A stretch of 64,000 nucleotides of DNA from Granulicella mallensis MP5ACTX8 (GTDB lineage Bacteria; Acidobacteriota; Terriglobia; Terriglobales; Acidobacteriaceae). Location: the NCBI RefSeq assembly GCF_000178955.2, contig NC_016631.1:3720001-3784000 (forward strand). Direction: 5' to 3'. Of the stretch, positions 1-9,728 are shown one piece after another. Position 1 is the first letter of the stretch; every line of letters starts with the position of its first letter. The position numbers were made by a program, and so were the translations under genes. The notes beneath the pieces were generated by a model. It saw only the letters and a program-made list of their open reading frames with translations. It was not told where the DNA came from and ran no database searches.

Positions 1-1
1 G

Positions 2-439
2 TTGGAGCGCAGCATGTCCCGCTACCTGATCGAGCAGATTGAAAAGACCTCCAACATTGCGGTCGAACATCACACGCAGATACGCGAGCTCAAAGGCAAT
101 GGCCATCTCGCGGAGATCGTGCTCGAGACCCCCAACGGATTCGAGACGCGTCCAGCGACCTCCGTCTTTGCCTTCATCGGAGCAGCGCCCAAAACCGGAT
201 GGCTTCCCGACTGTGTAGCCCGCGACCCCAAGGGGTTTGTGCTGGCTGGTCCCGATCTGAAGACCAAGGCCGGAAATCTTTGGAAGTATGAACGTGATCC
301 CTATCTTCTGGAAACAACGGTTCCCGGCATCTTCGTTGCTGGAGACGTTCGCTTCGGCTCCGTGAAACGTGTAGCCTCCTCTGTCGGAGAGGGCTCCATC
401 GCCATCCAGTTCGTCCACCAATATCTTGCAACACTCTAA
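2..439 (+). CDS. Thioredoxin-reductase-like FAD/NAD(P) oxidoreductase, 3' part
   Basis: This is the last ~145 codons of a flavoprotein whose start lies before the window. The segment carries the C-terminal FAD-binding signature of thioredoxin-reductase-like enzymes: a FAFIGAAPKT stretch followed by VPGIFVAGDVRFGSVKRVA, where GD contacts the flavin, and a helix ending GEGSIAIQ. The redox-active CxxC would lie upstream and cannot be seen. The stop is 12 nt before a histidine kinase with an N-terminal cyclic-nucleotide-binding domain, so the two are very likely one operon. In many bacteria this type of reductase itself carries an N-terminal cyclic-nucleotide-binding domain; whether this one does is not visible. 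Family assignment is firm, substrate unknown. Confidence 0.85.
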   Translation: MERSMSRYLIEQIEKTSNIAVEHHTQIRELKGNGHLAEIVLETPNGFETRPATSVFAFIGAAPKTGWLPDCVARDPKGFVLAGPDLKTKAGNLWKYERDPYLLETTVPGIFVAGDVRFGSVKRVASSVGEGSIAIQFVHQYLATL

Positions 440-451
440 CGAGGCAACAAC

Positions 452-1918
452 GTGACCCCCTCAGCCATTTCACCCCATCCCGTGACTTCGACACTTTCGC
501 CCGAGACCATCGCACGTCTCGCCGACGTCTCGATCCTGGCCTCACTCGACGAGACCACTCTGCATTGCCTCGATGGCGCGACCGAAGTCCATCTTCCTGC
601 TGAGGAGGTTCTCATCCAGCAGGGCGAAGCCGCGCGTTTTTTCTGGATTCTGCTCTCCGGCTCCATCACCATATCGAATACCTCCACCGATGGCCAGGAG
701 ACTACGCAGCACACCATGCACCAGGGTGTGGCCTTCGGTGAGGTCCAGCTCCTCGCCAACATCGCCTCTGCCGCGACATACCGTGCCGCAAGCGATTGCG
801 AGCTCCTCCAACTGGATGAAGAGCAGTTCTGGCTCCTTATGACGAGTTGCCCCGAAGTCCGCAAGGCGATCCTGGGCAACATGGCCATGCGCCTGGCCAA
901 GCTCCAGGCAACTACCTTTCACCAGGAGAAGATGGCCTCCCTCGGCACCCTTGCTGCTGGGCTTATGCACGAACTCAACAATCCGGGTGCCGCCGCGCGC
1001 CGGGCCTCCTCTCAGCTACGCGAAAATCTGCTCCGCATGCATGCTCTCACCGCCAAGTTTTCCAAGACAGATATGACGTACGAGCAGAAGCAATGCATGT
1101 TCGACCTCCAGGAGTTTGCACTCGGAGCATCGCTGCCCCAGCCACTCAGCTCCATCGAGCAGGCTGACGCGGAAGAGGCTCTCACCGCATGGATGGAAGA
1201 CTCCCAGATCGAGGACGCCTGGAAGATGGCCCCCACACTCGTCTCCATCGGCATACAAGCCCAGGACCTGGAGCACGCACGCATCACTTTTACCGGAAGC
1301 ATGTTTTCGGACTCTATCAGTTGGCTCGTGGCGTTAATCTCTTCCATGCAACTTGTAGGCATCGTGGAAGAGAGCATCACCCGCGTGACAGATCTGGTCC
1401 AGGCGGTCAAAAGTTACGCCTACGAGGGTCGCGGCGAAAAACAGACCATCGACGTGAACGCCAGCATTCACGCTACTCTCGTAATCCTCAGCCACAAGAT
1501 CCGCGAAAAGCAGCTTACTCTCGATAAGAGCTTCTCTTCGGACCTGGTCAATCTCCAGACCGAGTGCCAGGGTCTCAACCAGATCTGGACCAATCTCCTC
1601 GATAACGCCATCGACGCCGCTCCACAGGGAGGCACGCTGACGATCCGTACCTGGACGGAACAGGTCCGCACGGGGCCGCAGACCCCACCGCGAGCCAACA
1701 TCTGCGTCATGTTCCGCGACAACGGCCCCGGCATCCCTCCCGAGATCCAGTCCCGTATCTTCGATCCCTTCTACACCACTAAACCAGTAGGCGTCGGCAC
1801 AGGCCTCGGCCTGGGAATCGTCTTCCGCATCGTCGAACAGTGCGGCGGCACTCTCCGCTTCACCTCTGCTCCCGGAGATACCGAGTTCGTCGTTCGCCTA
1901 CCCTCGACCAGAGCCTGA
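452..1918 (+). CDS. Sensor histidine kinase with N-terminal cyclic-nucleotide-binding domain
   Basis: A 488-residue predicted soluble kinase with a GTG start preceded by GAGG. Residues ~20-145 form a cyclic-nucleotide-binding/Crp-like sensor fold (EVLIQQGEAA, GVAFGEVQLL). The dimerisation and phosphoacceptor helix follows directly, with His173 in the LMHELNNPGAAA box. The C-terminal ATPase domain has an N box (NLLDNAIDAA), a G1 box (DNGPGIP), an F box (FDPFYTT) and a G2 box (GTGLGLGI). There is no transmembrane segment and no receiver domain, so an intracellular signal and a separate response regulator are inferred. The 12-nt gap to the preceding reductase suggests a shared operon and a redox-linked signal. 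Phosphorelay partners are not in the window. Confidence 0.9.
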   Translation: MTPSAISPHPVTSTLSPETIARLADVSILASLDETTLHCLDGATEVHLPAEEVLIQQGEAARFFWILLSGSITISNTSTDGQETTQHTMHQGVAFGEVQLLANIASAATYRAASDCELLQLDEEQFWLLMTSCPEVRKAILGNMAMRLAKLQATTFHQEKMASLGTLAAGLMHELNNPGAAARRASSQLRENLLRMHALTAKFSKTDMTYEQKQCMFDLQEFALGASLPQPLSSIEQADAEEALTAWMEDSQIEDAWKMAPTLVSIGIQAQDLEHARITFTGSMFSDSISWLVALISSMQLVGIVEESITRVTDLVQAVKSYAYEGRGEKQTIDVNASIHATLVILSHKIREKQLTLDKSFSSDLVNLQTECQGLNQIWTNLLDNAIDAAPQGGTLTIRTWTEQVRTGPQTPPRANICVMFRDNGPGIPPEIQSRIFDPFYTTKPVGVGTGLGLGIVFRIVEQCGGTLRFTSAPGDTEFVVRLPSTRA

Positions 1919-1959
1919 GAGCAAATAGATTTCGACTAACGACAAACGGTGCAGATATT

Positions 1960-2100
1960 TTGCTGAGGCACAACTCGGAAGGGCGTGGCTTCAGCCACGC
2001 CGCACAGGGTCAGGACTAACTCCTTTCCGCTCTGCCGAAGGCCGGAGTGAAGGCGCAGCCACAACGACTGAATTGCTTTCTTTAGTCGTTGCAAAACAGT
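1960..2100. repeat. Intergenic palindromic element, family A (copy 1)
   Basis: This lies between two convergent genes. It contains a perfect 20-bp palindrome at 1982-2001 (GGCGTGGCTTCAGCCACGCC) followed by a block (CTCTGCCGAAGGC, GGAGTGAAGGCGCAGCC, ACGACTGAATTGC) that recurs, diverged or inverted, at 37.7-38.0 kb and 38.9-39.4 kb. No coding sequence is seen in it. Confidence 0.75.
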
Positions 2101-2134
2101 CGCGCCAGCCTTGGGTACAACCTTGATGAAGGCT

Positions 2135-3226
2135 CTAATGCTTGTTGGACTGAGGAGACAGAAGCCGAGGCTTCGGCCCTTCTTTCGTCATCTTGACCGT
2201 TTCAATATTGCCCTCCGCATCGAAGTGCATCGAGTCAATGGCCATCACCCGTTCGTTCGGCCCCGTCGTTCCAAGAGGATGACGATGATAGACGATGTAC
2301 CAATCATCCGTTCCCGGAATCTGAACCACTGAGTGATGCCCCGGCCCGTTCGCAATAGCCGGGTCCGTCCCCAGGATCTTGCCGATGCGCTCGAACGGGC
2401 CCGTCGGACTGTTGCTCTTCCCATAAGCGACCCCATAGCTTGAGTCGCCCCAATCGCCCTCCGACCACATGAAGTAGTACACGCCCTTCCGTTTGATCAT
2501 GAACGGCCCCTCGACGTAATTCCCCGGCGTGATCTCCTTGTACATCGAGCCGTCCTTCATGGGAATCACACTCTTCAGGTCGGGCGAGAGACGGGCCACA
2601 TTGCAGTGCCCCTGTCCACCGTAATAGAAATAGATCGACCCATCATCGTCCTTGTACACCATCGGATCGATCGGCTGAGCTCCATTGTGAAACTCGCCGA
2701 TGAGCGGTTTGCCCAGCGCGTCCACGAACGGCCCACCCGGCTGATCACTAACGGCCACACCGATTCCGCCGAGAAAGGTGTCGCTCTTCTGGATGTCGTT
2801 TGCAGCGAAGAAGAGATAGTACTTGCCGTTCAGATGGATGGCCGTCGGTGCCCAGATCGCGTAGGCCGCCCAGGAGACATTCCTGATGTCCAGCACGTCT
2901 TTATGCTTCGTCCAGTGCACGAGGTCAGGCGAAGAGAAAGCATCCAGAGACGTATGCAGCAGATAAACCGGATGCACAACATGCCCGCTACGCAGTCTCT
3001 GCTGCAGGGGATTGAAGCTTCGATGCTCGTCGCTATCCGGGTTAGGACTGGAAGACGTTGGATAGATCCAATACTGCCCCGCAAAGATGCGGATCTCAGG
3101 ATCGGCATACCATCCCTGCTGTGCAAGATTCGCGTTAGCCTGCGCCCATCCGGCGGAGACGAATGGCAGCGAGGCGAAGAGTACAAGGGTAGTTCGAAGA
3201 TATCGGTACACAGTCCATCCAGTCAT
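2135..3226 (-). CDS. Secreted glycoside hydrolase family 43 enzyme
   Basis: A 363-residue protein with an N-terminal signal peptide ending near AGWAQA. It has the five-bladed propeller signature of GH43 and the three expected acids in order: Asp42 in WYADPEI (base), Asp187 in QPIDPMVYKDDDG (pKa modulator) and Glu239 in NYVEGPF (acid). The family includes arabinofuranosidases, xylosidases and galactosidases acting on hemicellulose; the exact substrate cannot be read from sequence. An export location (periplasm or outside) is inferred. It stands alone, convergent with the kinase gene, and fits a soil plant-polymer degrader. The stretch WAPTAIHLNGKYYLFF is typical of the family. Confidence 0.88.
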   Translation of the reverse strand: MTGWTVYRYLRTTLVLFASLPFVSAGWAQANANLAQQGWYADPEIRIFAGQYWIYPTSSSPNPDSDEHRSFNPLQQRLRSGHVVHPVYLLHTSLDAFSSPDLVHWTKHKDVLDIRNVSWAAYAIWAPTAIHLNGKYYLFFAANDIQKSDTFLGGIGVAVSDQPGGPFVDALGKPLIGEFHNGAQPIDPMVYKDDDGSIYFYYGGQGHCNVARLSPDLKSVIPMKDGSMYKEITPGNYVEGPFMIKRKGVYYFMWSEGDWGDSSYGVAYGKSNSPTGPFERIGKILGTDPAIANGPGHHSVVQIPGTDDWYIVYHRHPLGTTGPNERVMAIDSMHFDAEGNIETVKMTKEGPKPRLLSPQSNKH

Positions 3227-3290
3227 ACGAGTCCATCAGGCCGGCAGATGAGAAGCTATAAGTCATCTCAATTGAAGGCTTGGAAAAAGA

Positions 3291-4397
3291 TCAAAGCGAT
3301 AGGTTCCGATAGAGCTCATCCGTTTCCCGAATCAAACTCTCCATCAAAGCTTCCACCGTAGTATGACGGATCAAAGCTGCCGCTTGCCCCGCCCAGAGTG
3401 GCAAAAAGTCCGTACGCTCCTGCCTCGTAGCAGCCTCTGTATACGGACGCATAAGAGCTCTTTGCAGTGGGTACGGTAACGGGTCAAGCGCTGATTTGTC
3501 CATGTCGTTCATGAAACGGTTTCGGATACCACGAGCCAGTCTTCCGCTGAAGTAGCGACTAAGCCCGGTCGATCTTACCGCATCCGAAAGAAGTGCCCGA
3601 CGATGGAGTGGGCCGATACCCGATCCCTCACAAACCAGAAAGGCAGTCCCGACCTGAACGGCATCCGCTCCAAGAGCAAATGCAGCTACGATGCCGCGTG
3701 CATCCGCAATACCACCCGCCGCTATCACCGGAATCCCTACGGTATCTGCGACCTGCGGGATCAATGCAAAGGTTCCTGTGAGAGAAGCCTCGGCAGGAGA
3801 CAGGAAGGATCCCCGATGCCCTCCTGCCTCAAAGCCAGAGGCAACAACCAGGTCCATCCCCGCATCGGCAACGGCTTTCGCTTCGTCTCCGGTTGTAGCC
3901 GATCCGATCGTGACGATGCCAGATGTACGACACGCTTCCAACACAGACTTCGGAGGAATCCCAAAGATAAAACTCGCGACAGGCGGGCGAGCCTGCAAGA
4001 GAGCATCGACCTGAGCATTGAAGTCCGGGGCGCTGAACTTCGGAGCTTCGGGTGTTGGAATATTCAGCTCTGCGAAATAGTGTTGAGTTGCCAGCACACT
4101 CGCTTCGATACGGGCGCCCGTCGTTGAGGGAGCAGCCTCATCGTAGGTAGAAACCCAGAGATTGATGGAGAAGGGCTTGTCCGTGGATTCGCGTAGTTGG
4201 GCCACGGTTTCCTTGATCTGAGTTGGACTCAGTTGAGCAGCACCAAAGGAGCCCAGACCACCGCTATTGGACACGGATGCTGCAAGCGCAACCGACGAGA
4301 GGCCACCGAATGGCCCCTGGATAATGGGATACCGAACGCCGAGACGCTGTGCGGCTTCACTCTCCCTCCACGGATGCTTGCGATCTACTCTCATCAT
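3291..4397 (-). CDS. Nitronate monooxygenase (2-nitropropane dioxygenase-like)
   Basis: An FMN-dependent TIM-barrel enzyme of about 368 residues. Near the N-terminus YPIIQGPFGG matches the family's PI.QAPM-type FMN loop. Later motifs are VASGFEAGGHRG (residues ~190-200), IPVIAAGGIADA and GADAVQVGTAFL, the phosphate-binding end of the barrel. Members oxidise alkyl nitronates such as propionate-3-nitronate, some being housekeeping detoxifiers. An ATG at 4397 has GAGAGG eight bases upstream and is preferred; the frame is open to an ATG at 4457, which would add 20 atypical residues. No operon partner is evident. Family is clear, physiological substrate uncertain. Confidence 0.87.
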   Translation of the reverse strand: MMRVDRKHPWRESEAAQRLGVRYPIIQGPFGGLSSVALAASVSNSGGLGSFGAAQLSPTQIKETVAQLRESTDKPFSINLWVSTYDEAAPSTTGARIEASVLATQHYFAELNIPTPEAPKFSAPDFNAQVDALLQARPPVASFIFGIPPKSVLEACRTSGIVTIGSATTGDEAKAVADAGMDLVVASGFEAGGHRGSFLSPAEASLTGTFALIPQVADTVGIPVIAAGGIADARGIVAAFALGADAVQVGTAFLVCEGSGIGPLHRRALLSDAVRSTGLSRYFSGRLARGIRNRFMNDMDKSALDPLPYPLQRALMRPYTEAATRQERTDFLPLWAGQAAALIRHTTVEALMESLIRETDELYRNLSL

Positions 4398-4575
4398 CTT
4401 GACGACCTCTCTTTTAAAGAGTAGTCGGCTCTCAGAGACATTGCTCTCCGGCAACATAGAAGTACATCGAAAATCGCACGAGAGCGTGGCCCCGGTTAGG
4501 GGATGCTCTCAAAGATGATTTCGAATACATCCGAAACTCCATCCTGATCTATTGGCAATAGGCTTCGGACACCGC

Positions 4576-7500
4576 TCAATACTTGAACGACTTGTCCGGA
4601 TATGGCGGAGCCTTTGGAACAGGCCTTGGATCGGACTGAATCTGCTGCTTCAATAACTCAATAGCAGACTGCAGTTGCGCATCACCGCCTGTAAAGGTGG
4701 CATGTGGAAGATTATCGACCGTGATATCCGGCTCAACACCATGCCCCTCGATCAACCACTTTCCTTCCGGCCCATACACCCCAGTCTCCGCCGCCGTAGC
4801 CACGCCGCCATCCGCCTGGCGATTGCTTCCACTGAGCCAGATCTCTCCGCCCCATGTGCGGGTTCCAATCACCTTCCCCATCTCGAAGCGTTTGAAGCCC
4901 TCCGTAAACGCTTCTCCGTCAGAGGCCGTCTCCTGGTCGCACAGCACAACAATGTGCCCCCGGAACGCGTCCTGCATGTTCCATGAGGGATTGCCCACCC
5001 GCGGCTGCCAGTAGAACCACGCCTTCCTTAGCAGCGTGCTCAGCAACCACGAGTCGATATTGCCGCCCCCATTATGACGAACGTCGATGATCAATCCCTG
5101 CCGGTCGAAGATCGGATAATACTCCCGCGCCCACTGATTGATATCGTCCGGCCCCATGGCACGCAGGTGAACATATCCGATCTTGCCGCCCGAATCCGAC
5201 TCCACCTTCAATCGCCGCGAGTACTCCCACTCCGCATAGCGCAGATTGTTCTCATCCCCCGACTTGATGGGCTTCACCAGTACATTGCGTATCTCTCCGG
5301 TCTTCGACTTCACCTGCAGCATCACCTGCGTATCGGCCTTGCCGCGCAACAACTCGCGTTCATCCGGTACGCTCAGCAAGTCCGTTCCATCGAGGCTCAC
5401 AATCACCTCGCCCTCATGCACCATCGAGTCCGGATGAGCCAGCGGAGGCGCCAGGTTCGGCAGATCCGGATCATGCAGATAGATATGTTCCACCACATAG
5501 CCACCGGCTTTTTCATCGCGCCGAAGCTCCGCTCCCAGCGCCGCCAGGCCAATTTCATCGGACGGCTTTCTCTCGTCTCCGCCATAAACAAACGTATGCA
5601 GCGCGGACAACTCGCTCACCATCTGCGCGATCACTTCGTTCAACTCGTCACGGTCCGACACCCGATCTACCAGCGGTAGATATCGGTCTCGCATCGCAGT
5701 CCAATCAACTCCGTGCATGTGCCGGTCATAGAAATAGTCCCTCTCCAGCCGCCACGCGTCCAGAAAGATCCCTCTGAACTCAGCCCTTGGCGTAGTCGAA
5801 AAGGTCCAATGCGAAAGATCGATCTTCGCCTTGCCGAGCACCTTCGGATCGCCGAGCCCGGAGGCCTTCACGTCGGAATCGACAATATAAAAATCATCCT
5901 GCTTGTGCAGAAGAATCTTCTTCCTGTCCAGCGAGACCTCATACCCTTTCACATCCGTCATCACGGTATCCACGTCATCGCCCTTGTTCGCGATGTCGAG
6001 ACACTGCAACGACCTCTTCCGATCAGCCTCATCATTTGAGTTCAGCCAGCACAGCCGCTTCTCCGTAGCCTGCAGACCATCGTAGTTTCCCGCAGGAACC
6101 GGAACCTCTGTCAAACGTGCCTGGATGTCCGTGAAATCGATCTTGACCTCGGGAACTTTCTTCTTCTCCGCGTCCGCCTTTTCGGCATCTGCTTTCTCCC
6201 CGGCGTCATCTTTCTTCGCCTTGTCCTCTGCCTTGTCCTTGGTCTTGTCTGCTGCTTTCTTCTCTTTCTCTTTTTCCCGCTTCTCCTTCTCTTCCTTCTC
6301 CGGCGTCTCCGGATGCAGCTCATCGGGCGGCAGGAAAGGAGACCGAAGTCCCGATGTCAGTGCGAGTTCATAGATCTTCACCGGGCGATCAAAGTGCGGC
6401 TGTGGCATCCGTGATCCCCACGGAGACATCACCGTCGTCTTAAGCATCCTGTCCGAGAGGAAGTAGAGCCACTTGCCATCGGAGCTCCAGATCGGATTCA
6501 CGCTGTTATAGCGATCGGAAGTAATCGTCGTGATCGCACCCGATTCCACATTCAACACCTTGGTCTGTGAAAACTGATTTTCCGCCGTCTCCACATACGC
6601 CAGCCACCGGCTATCCGGAGACCAGCTCAAATCCGAAAAGTCACCCGTCGTCGACTGCGCGATCCGCTTGCTCTGCTTCGTCTTCGTGTCATAGACCCAG
6701 AGTTGCTCATCCTTGTCGTGGTGAGCCAGCCATCGCCCATCCGGAGAGGGCACACCCTCCCAGCGCAGCACCTTCGCGTCGTGGGTCCATTGCTCCGGTT
6801 TACCTTCGCCATTCGCGGGATACTTCCAGAACTCCGTCTCACCGCTCTCGGTCGAAAGCGCAACAACGCTCTTTCCATCAGGCAGGAAACGGGCCCCGCG
6901 ATATCGCGTCGCAGAATCGCCAGCGACCTTGATGATCCGTCCACTCCGTACAGGCAGCGTAAACACCTCGCCGCGTGCCGTGAACACGGCACTGCTGCCA
7001 TCCGGCGCGATATGTACCTCCGTCAGATAACTCACGGGCTTCTTGACCCAGTGTTCGCGCATCTGGTCGAAGTCCGACATCAACGTGATCGGAATCACCG
7101 TCTCATGTCCCGTCTTCAAATCAAGAGACCACAGGTCCGCGCCGCACGCGTACACCATGTTTCCATCGGAGACAGAAGCAGCCTCAATATCGAATCCGTG
7201 CTGATGGCTCTCCTGCTTCAGGTCGTGCCCTTCCTGGTCCATGGACCAGACATTCATCACCCCATCCCGATCCGAGAGAAAGTACACGCGTCCATTCCAG
7301 AACATTGGATTGTGCGAAGTTCCCACCCAATCCGCCGCCATCGCTACAGCCTCTCCCTGTCCATCGAACCGCCATATGCTTTGAGGCCATCCGCCCTTGT
7401 AGCGTTTGGTGTTGCTCCACTGCTTCTCAAATCGCGTAAAGAACAACGTCTTTCCATCCGCCGAATACGCTGCCTCTGAACCCGTGGCCAGCGGCACCCT

Positions 7501-7962
7501 CTCACGTTCACCATGGCTGCCGACCAGCACCAGTCCAGGATCGGGCAGCGTTGAATAGCGATTCGTCGAAATCACCAGACGGCCATCTGGCTTCCATCCC
7601 ACTGGAACTGCGCCACCATCCCAGGTCTTCCGCTGCGGCATCCCACCTGTAATCGGAATCGTATAGACCTCGTCCGGCCCCTCATACTGCGCAGAGAACG
7701 CAACTGTCAGCCCATCCGGTGAGATGCTCGCCATCCTCTCCAGACCGGGGCTGGAGGTCAACCTGTGCGCCGCACCACCATGCACGTTGACCGACCAGAG
7801 ATCCCCTTCGGAGGTAAAGATCAGCGTGTCGCCATGCACTGCCGGATCGACATAATAGCCACCGTGCACCGCCTCATTCTCACTTGCATGTAGCGGCAGC
7901 AAACCAGGAATGCAGAGCACAAGAAGACTTGCAGCACAGCGAAACGCCTTCGAAGACACCAT
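4576..7962 (-). CDS. Tricorn-protease-like S41 family peptidase
   Basis: A predicted exported protease of 1128 residues. The ATG at 7962 is preferred because a clean signal peptide follows (KAFRCAASLLVLCIPGLLPLHAS); the frame is open 21 codons further. Residues ~25-580 carry repeated WSPDSRWLAY-like blades, as in TolB/tricorn propellers. A strongly charged Lys/Glu/Ala linker (~residues 570-630) precedes the core, PDZ and S41 domains. The active-site Ser is in QETASDGEAF, about residue 1014, with a downstream GGEIW segment. Tricorn-like proteases trim peptides from larger proteases; an exported peptide-scavenging role is inferred. It is divergent from the tolC operon. Confidence 0.88.
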   Translation of the reverse strand: MVSSKAFRCAASLLVLCIPGLLPLHASENEAVHGGYYVDPAVHGDTLIFTSEGDLWSVNVHGGAAHRLTSSPGLERMASISPDGLTVAFSAQYEGPDEVYTIPITGGMPQRKTWDGGAVPVGWKPDGRLVISTNRYSTLPDPGLVLVGSHGERERVPLATGSEAAYSADGKTLFFTRFEKQWSNTKRYKGGWPQSIWRFDGQGEAVAMAADWVGTSHNPMFWNGRVYFLSDRDGVMNVWSMDQEGHDLKQESHQHGFDIEAASVSDGNMVYACGADLWSLDLKTGHETVIPITLMSDFDQMREHWVKKPVSYLTEVHIAPDGSSAVFTARGEVFTLPVRSGRIIKVAGDSATRYRGARFLPDGKSVVALSTESGETEFWKYPANGEGKPEQWTHDAKVLRWEGVPSPDGRWLAHHDKDEQLWVYDTKTKQSKRIAQSTTGDFSDLSWSPDSRWLAYVETAENQFSQTKVLNVESGAITTITSDRYNSVNPIWSSDGKWLYFLSDRMLKTTVMSPWGSRMPQPHFDRPVKIYELALTSGLRSPFLPPDELHPETPEKEEKEKREKEKEKKAADKTKDKAEDKAKKDDAGEKADAEKADAEKKKVPEVKIDFTDIQARLTEVPVPAGNYDGLQATEKRLCWLNSNDEADRKRSLQCLDIANKGDDVDTVMTDVKGYEVSLDRKKILLHKQDDFYIVDSDVKASGLGDPKVLGKAKIDLSHWTFSTTPRAEFRGIFLDAWRLERDYFYDRHMHGVDWTAMRDRYLPLVDRVSDRDELNEVIAQMVSELSALHTFVYGGDERKPSDEIGLAALGAELRRDEKAGGYVVEHIYLHDPDLPNLAPPLAHPDSMVHEGEVIVSLDGTDLLSVPDERELLRGKADTQVMLQVKSKTGEIRNVLVKPIKSGDENNLRYAEWEYSRRLKVESDSGGKIGYVHLRAMGPDDINQWAREYYPIFDRQGLIIDVRHNGGGNIDSWLLSTLLRKAWFYWQPRVGNPSWNMQDAFRGHIVVLCDQETASDGEAFTEGFKRFEMGKVIGTRTWGGEIWLSGSNRQADGGVATAAETGVYGPEGKWLIEGHGVEPDITVDNLPHATFTGGDAQLQSAIELLKQQIQSDPRPVPKAPPYPDKSFKY

Positions 7963-8123
7963 AGGCTGGAGAGTTCCTTTCGGTTCCTTAAGACCCTGCC
8001 ATCGGCAAGGAATCTGACATTTCAATCTTCTGAAGGAGAATACTATCGATTTCCCAATCCAGGCCGCCAGCCGTGAAACTGGCCAAATGTCCGCAGATTG
8101 TTTCAGTAATACCTTTACATAGG

Positions 8124-8152
8124 TTTACGGTTCTCCAGGTGTTGGCTATGAT
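8124..8152 (+). promoter_or_regulatory. Sigma-70-type promoter of the tolC-mdt operon
   Basis: TTTACG (8124-8129), a 17-nt spacer and TATGAT (8147-8152) match the consensus at four and five of six positions. The start point would be near 8159, about 22 nt before the GTG start codon, with a GGAG ribosome-binding site at 8170-8173. Read by eye only. Confidence 0.6.
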
Positions 8153-8180
8153 CCAATTTAAATAGATTTGGAGAATTCTT

Positions 8181-9728
8181 GTGTTGGCACGAGCAGCTAT
8201 GCGATGCCCGGTGACTCATTCCTCTAAACGGCCTGAACGTTTAGGACGGTGGCAATTGCGCGTGCCATTGTGGGGTTTTCTTCTAGCCCTCGTCTGCCTT
8301 GGCCCCAAAACCGCTATGGCGCAGTGTGCCGGCATCGCTTCGACACCGGGAGCTGCGGCCGATTGCGCAGCCCATGCAGTTCCGATGGACACGGTGATAC
8401 AACTTGACCCTGTCCATCCCTACACCTTGGCCGAGTTGATCGACATCGCCGAGCACAACAATCCCCATACACGCATCGTATGGGAGCGCGCCAAGCAGAA
8501 GGCTGATGCGCTGGGCGTCGCAAAGAGTTCCTACTACCCTGTTCTCGCAGGTGTTGCCGCCTTTTCAGATGAACGCACCATCGAACCCTTCCCGAAGCCC
8601 TTGGCCCCCCGTGGTTACACCATGGTAGAAGTCCCGGCCGTCGTGCCCGAAGTCACGCTCGACTATCTTCTCTTCGACTTTGGACAGCGCGCGGCAAAAG
8701 TAGATGCAGCCACTGCCGAGAAGCTTGCCGCCGGAGCCAACTTTATCCAGGCCAACCAGCAAGTCGCCTTCTCCGTGGCCAGCGCCTATTACAAGCTGCT
8801 CACCGAGCAGGAACGCCTCGAAGCGGCACGCCAGACCCTGAAGACCGCCCAGGCGACGCAGGACGCCGCCGAGACACAGCTTCTCAACGGCCGCTCCACA
8901 CTACCGGACGTCTTGAATGCACGTGCGGAAACCTCGCAGGCCGTCTTCGATCTCGAATCAGCCGACGGTGACGAGAAGGTTGCACGGGTAGCACTGACGG
9001 AAGAGCTCGGCGTAGAGCCCTCGCCAGACATCAACGTTGACGGGCAGAAGAATGCCCCCCTTCCTGACGCCCTGACTCTGCCGATCAACACGCTGATCGG
9101 CCGTGCCATGTCAGACCGTCCGGATCTCATGGCGCAGGTTGCAGAGATTCGAGCCGCCGACGATGCCATCCGTTCCGCAAAATCCGAATATCTTCCGAAG
9201 ATCTCACTCTCGGCGAATGGAGCTCAAACCTCCATTTGGCCCACTACTGACTTCGGTCAGCTTGGAAATGCCAGTGAGCCAACATGGTCGGCAACGGTGG
9301 GCGTGCAGTGGAGGATCTTTGACGGTGGTGCGCGGAAGAACGAACTGGCTGAGGCCCGATCGAAGAAACGCGAGGCCCAGGATGATCTGAGAGAAAAGCG
9401 CGATCAGGCTACACGAGAGGTCTGGACAGCCTATATCGCCTTCCGCGCGGCACTTCGCAAACAAGATGCCGCTGTAGCGCTCCTTGCCTCCGCAAACTCT
9501 TCTTACTCCGCCTCGCTCGAAGCTTACAAATATGGAGTTAAAAATTTGATCGATGTCGTCACAGCGGAAAAGCAGTTGGCGCAGGCACGTTACTCCAGCG
9601 TCTCCGCGCGATCTCAGCTCTTTCTTGAAGCGGTCTCTCTGGAATTCAGCACCGGCAACCTGTTGCGGCCACAACCGCCGGCAACGAAGACATCAACTCC
9701 GCAACCTCAGGATGGCCAACCACAATGA
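8181..9728 (+). CDS. TolC-family outer-membrane efflux protein
   Basis: A 515-residue outer-membrane channel subunit. A long signal peptide ends near TAMAQC (residue ~48). Two OEP repeats follow, with the typical helices (LLFDFGQRAAKVDAATAE; QWRIFDGGARKNELAEARS) and coiled-coil-prone segments. The protein ends in a Pro/Thr/Gln-rich tail. The GTG at 8181 sits seven bases after GGAG. It is the first gene of a four-gene efflux operon with a YtcA-like protein, a membrane-fusion protein and an FUSC pump, the same set as E. coli ytcA/mdtN/mdtO/mdtP, which exports aromatic compounds. Substrate here is unknown. Confidence 0.9.
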   Translation: MLARAAMRCPVTHSSKRPERLGRWQLRVPLWGFLLALVCLGPKTAMAQCAGIASTPGAAADCAAHAVPMDTVIQLDPVHPYTLAELIDIAEHNNPHTRIVWERAKQKADALGVAKSSYYPVLAGVAAFSDERTIEPFPKPLAPRGYTMVEVPAVVPEVTLDYLLFDFGQRAAKVDAATAEKLAAGANFIQANQQVAFSVASAYYKLLTEQERLEAARQTLKTAQATQDAAETQLLNGRSTLPDVLNARAETSQAVFDLESADGDEKVARVALTEELGVEPSPDINVDGQKNAPLPDALTLPINTLIGRAMSDRPDLMAQVAEIRAADDAIRSAKSEYLPKISLSANGAQTSIWPTTDFGQLGNASEPTWSATVGVQWRIFDGGARKNELAEARSKKREAQDDLREKRDQATREVWTAYIAFRAALRKQDAAVALLASANSSYSASLEAYKYGVKNLIDVVTAEKQLAQARYSSVSARSQLFLEAVSLEFSTGNLLRPQPPATKTSTPQPQDGQPQ

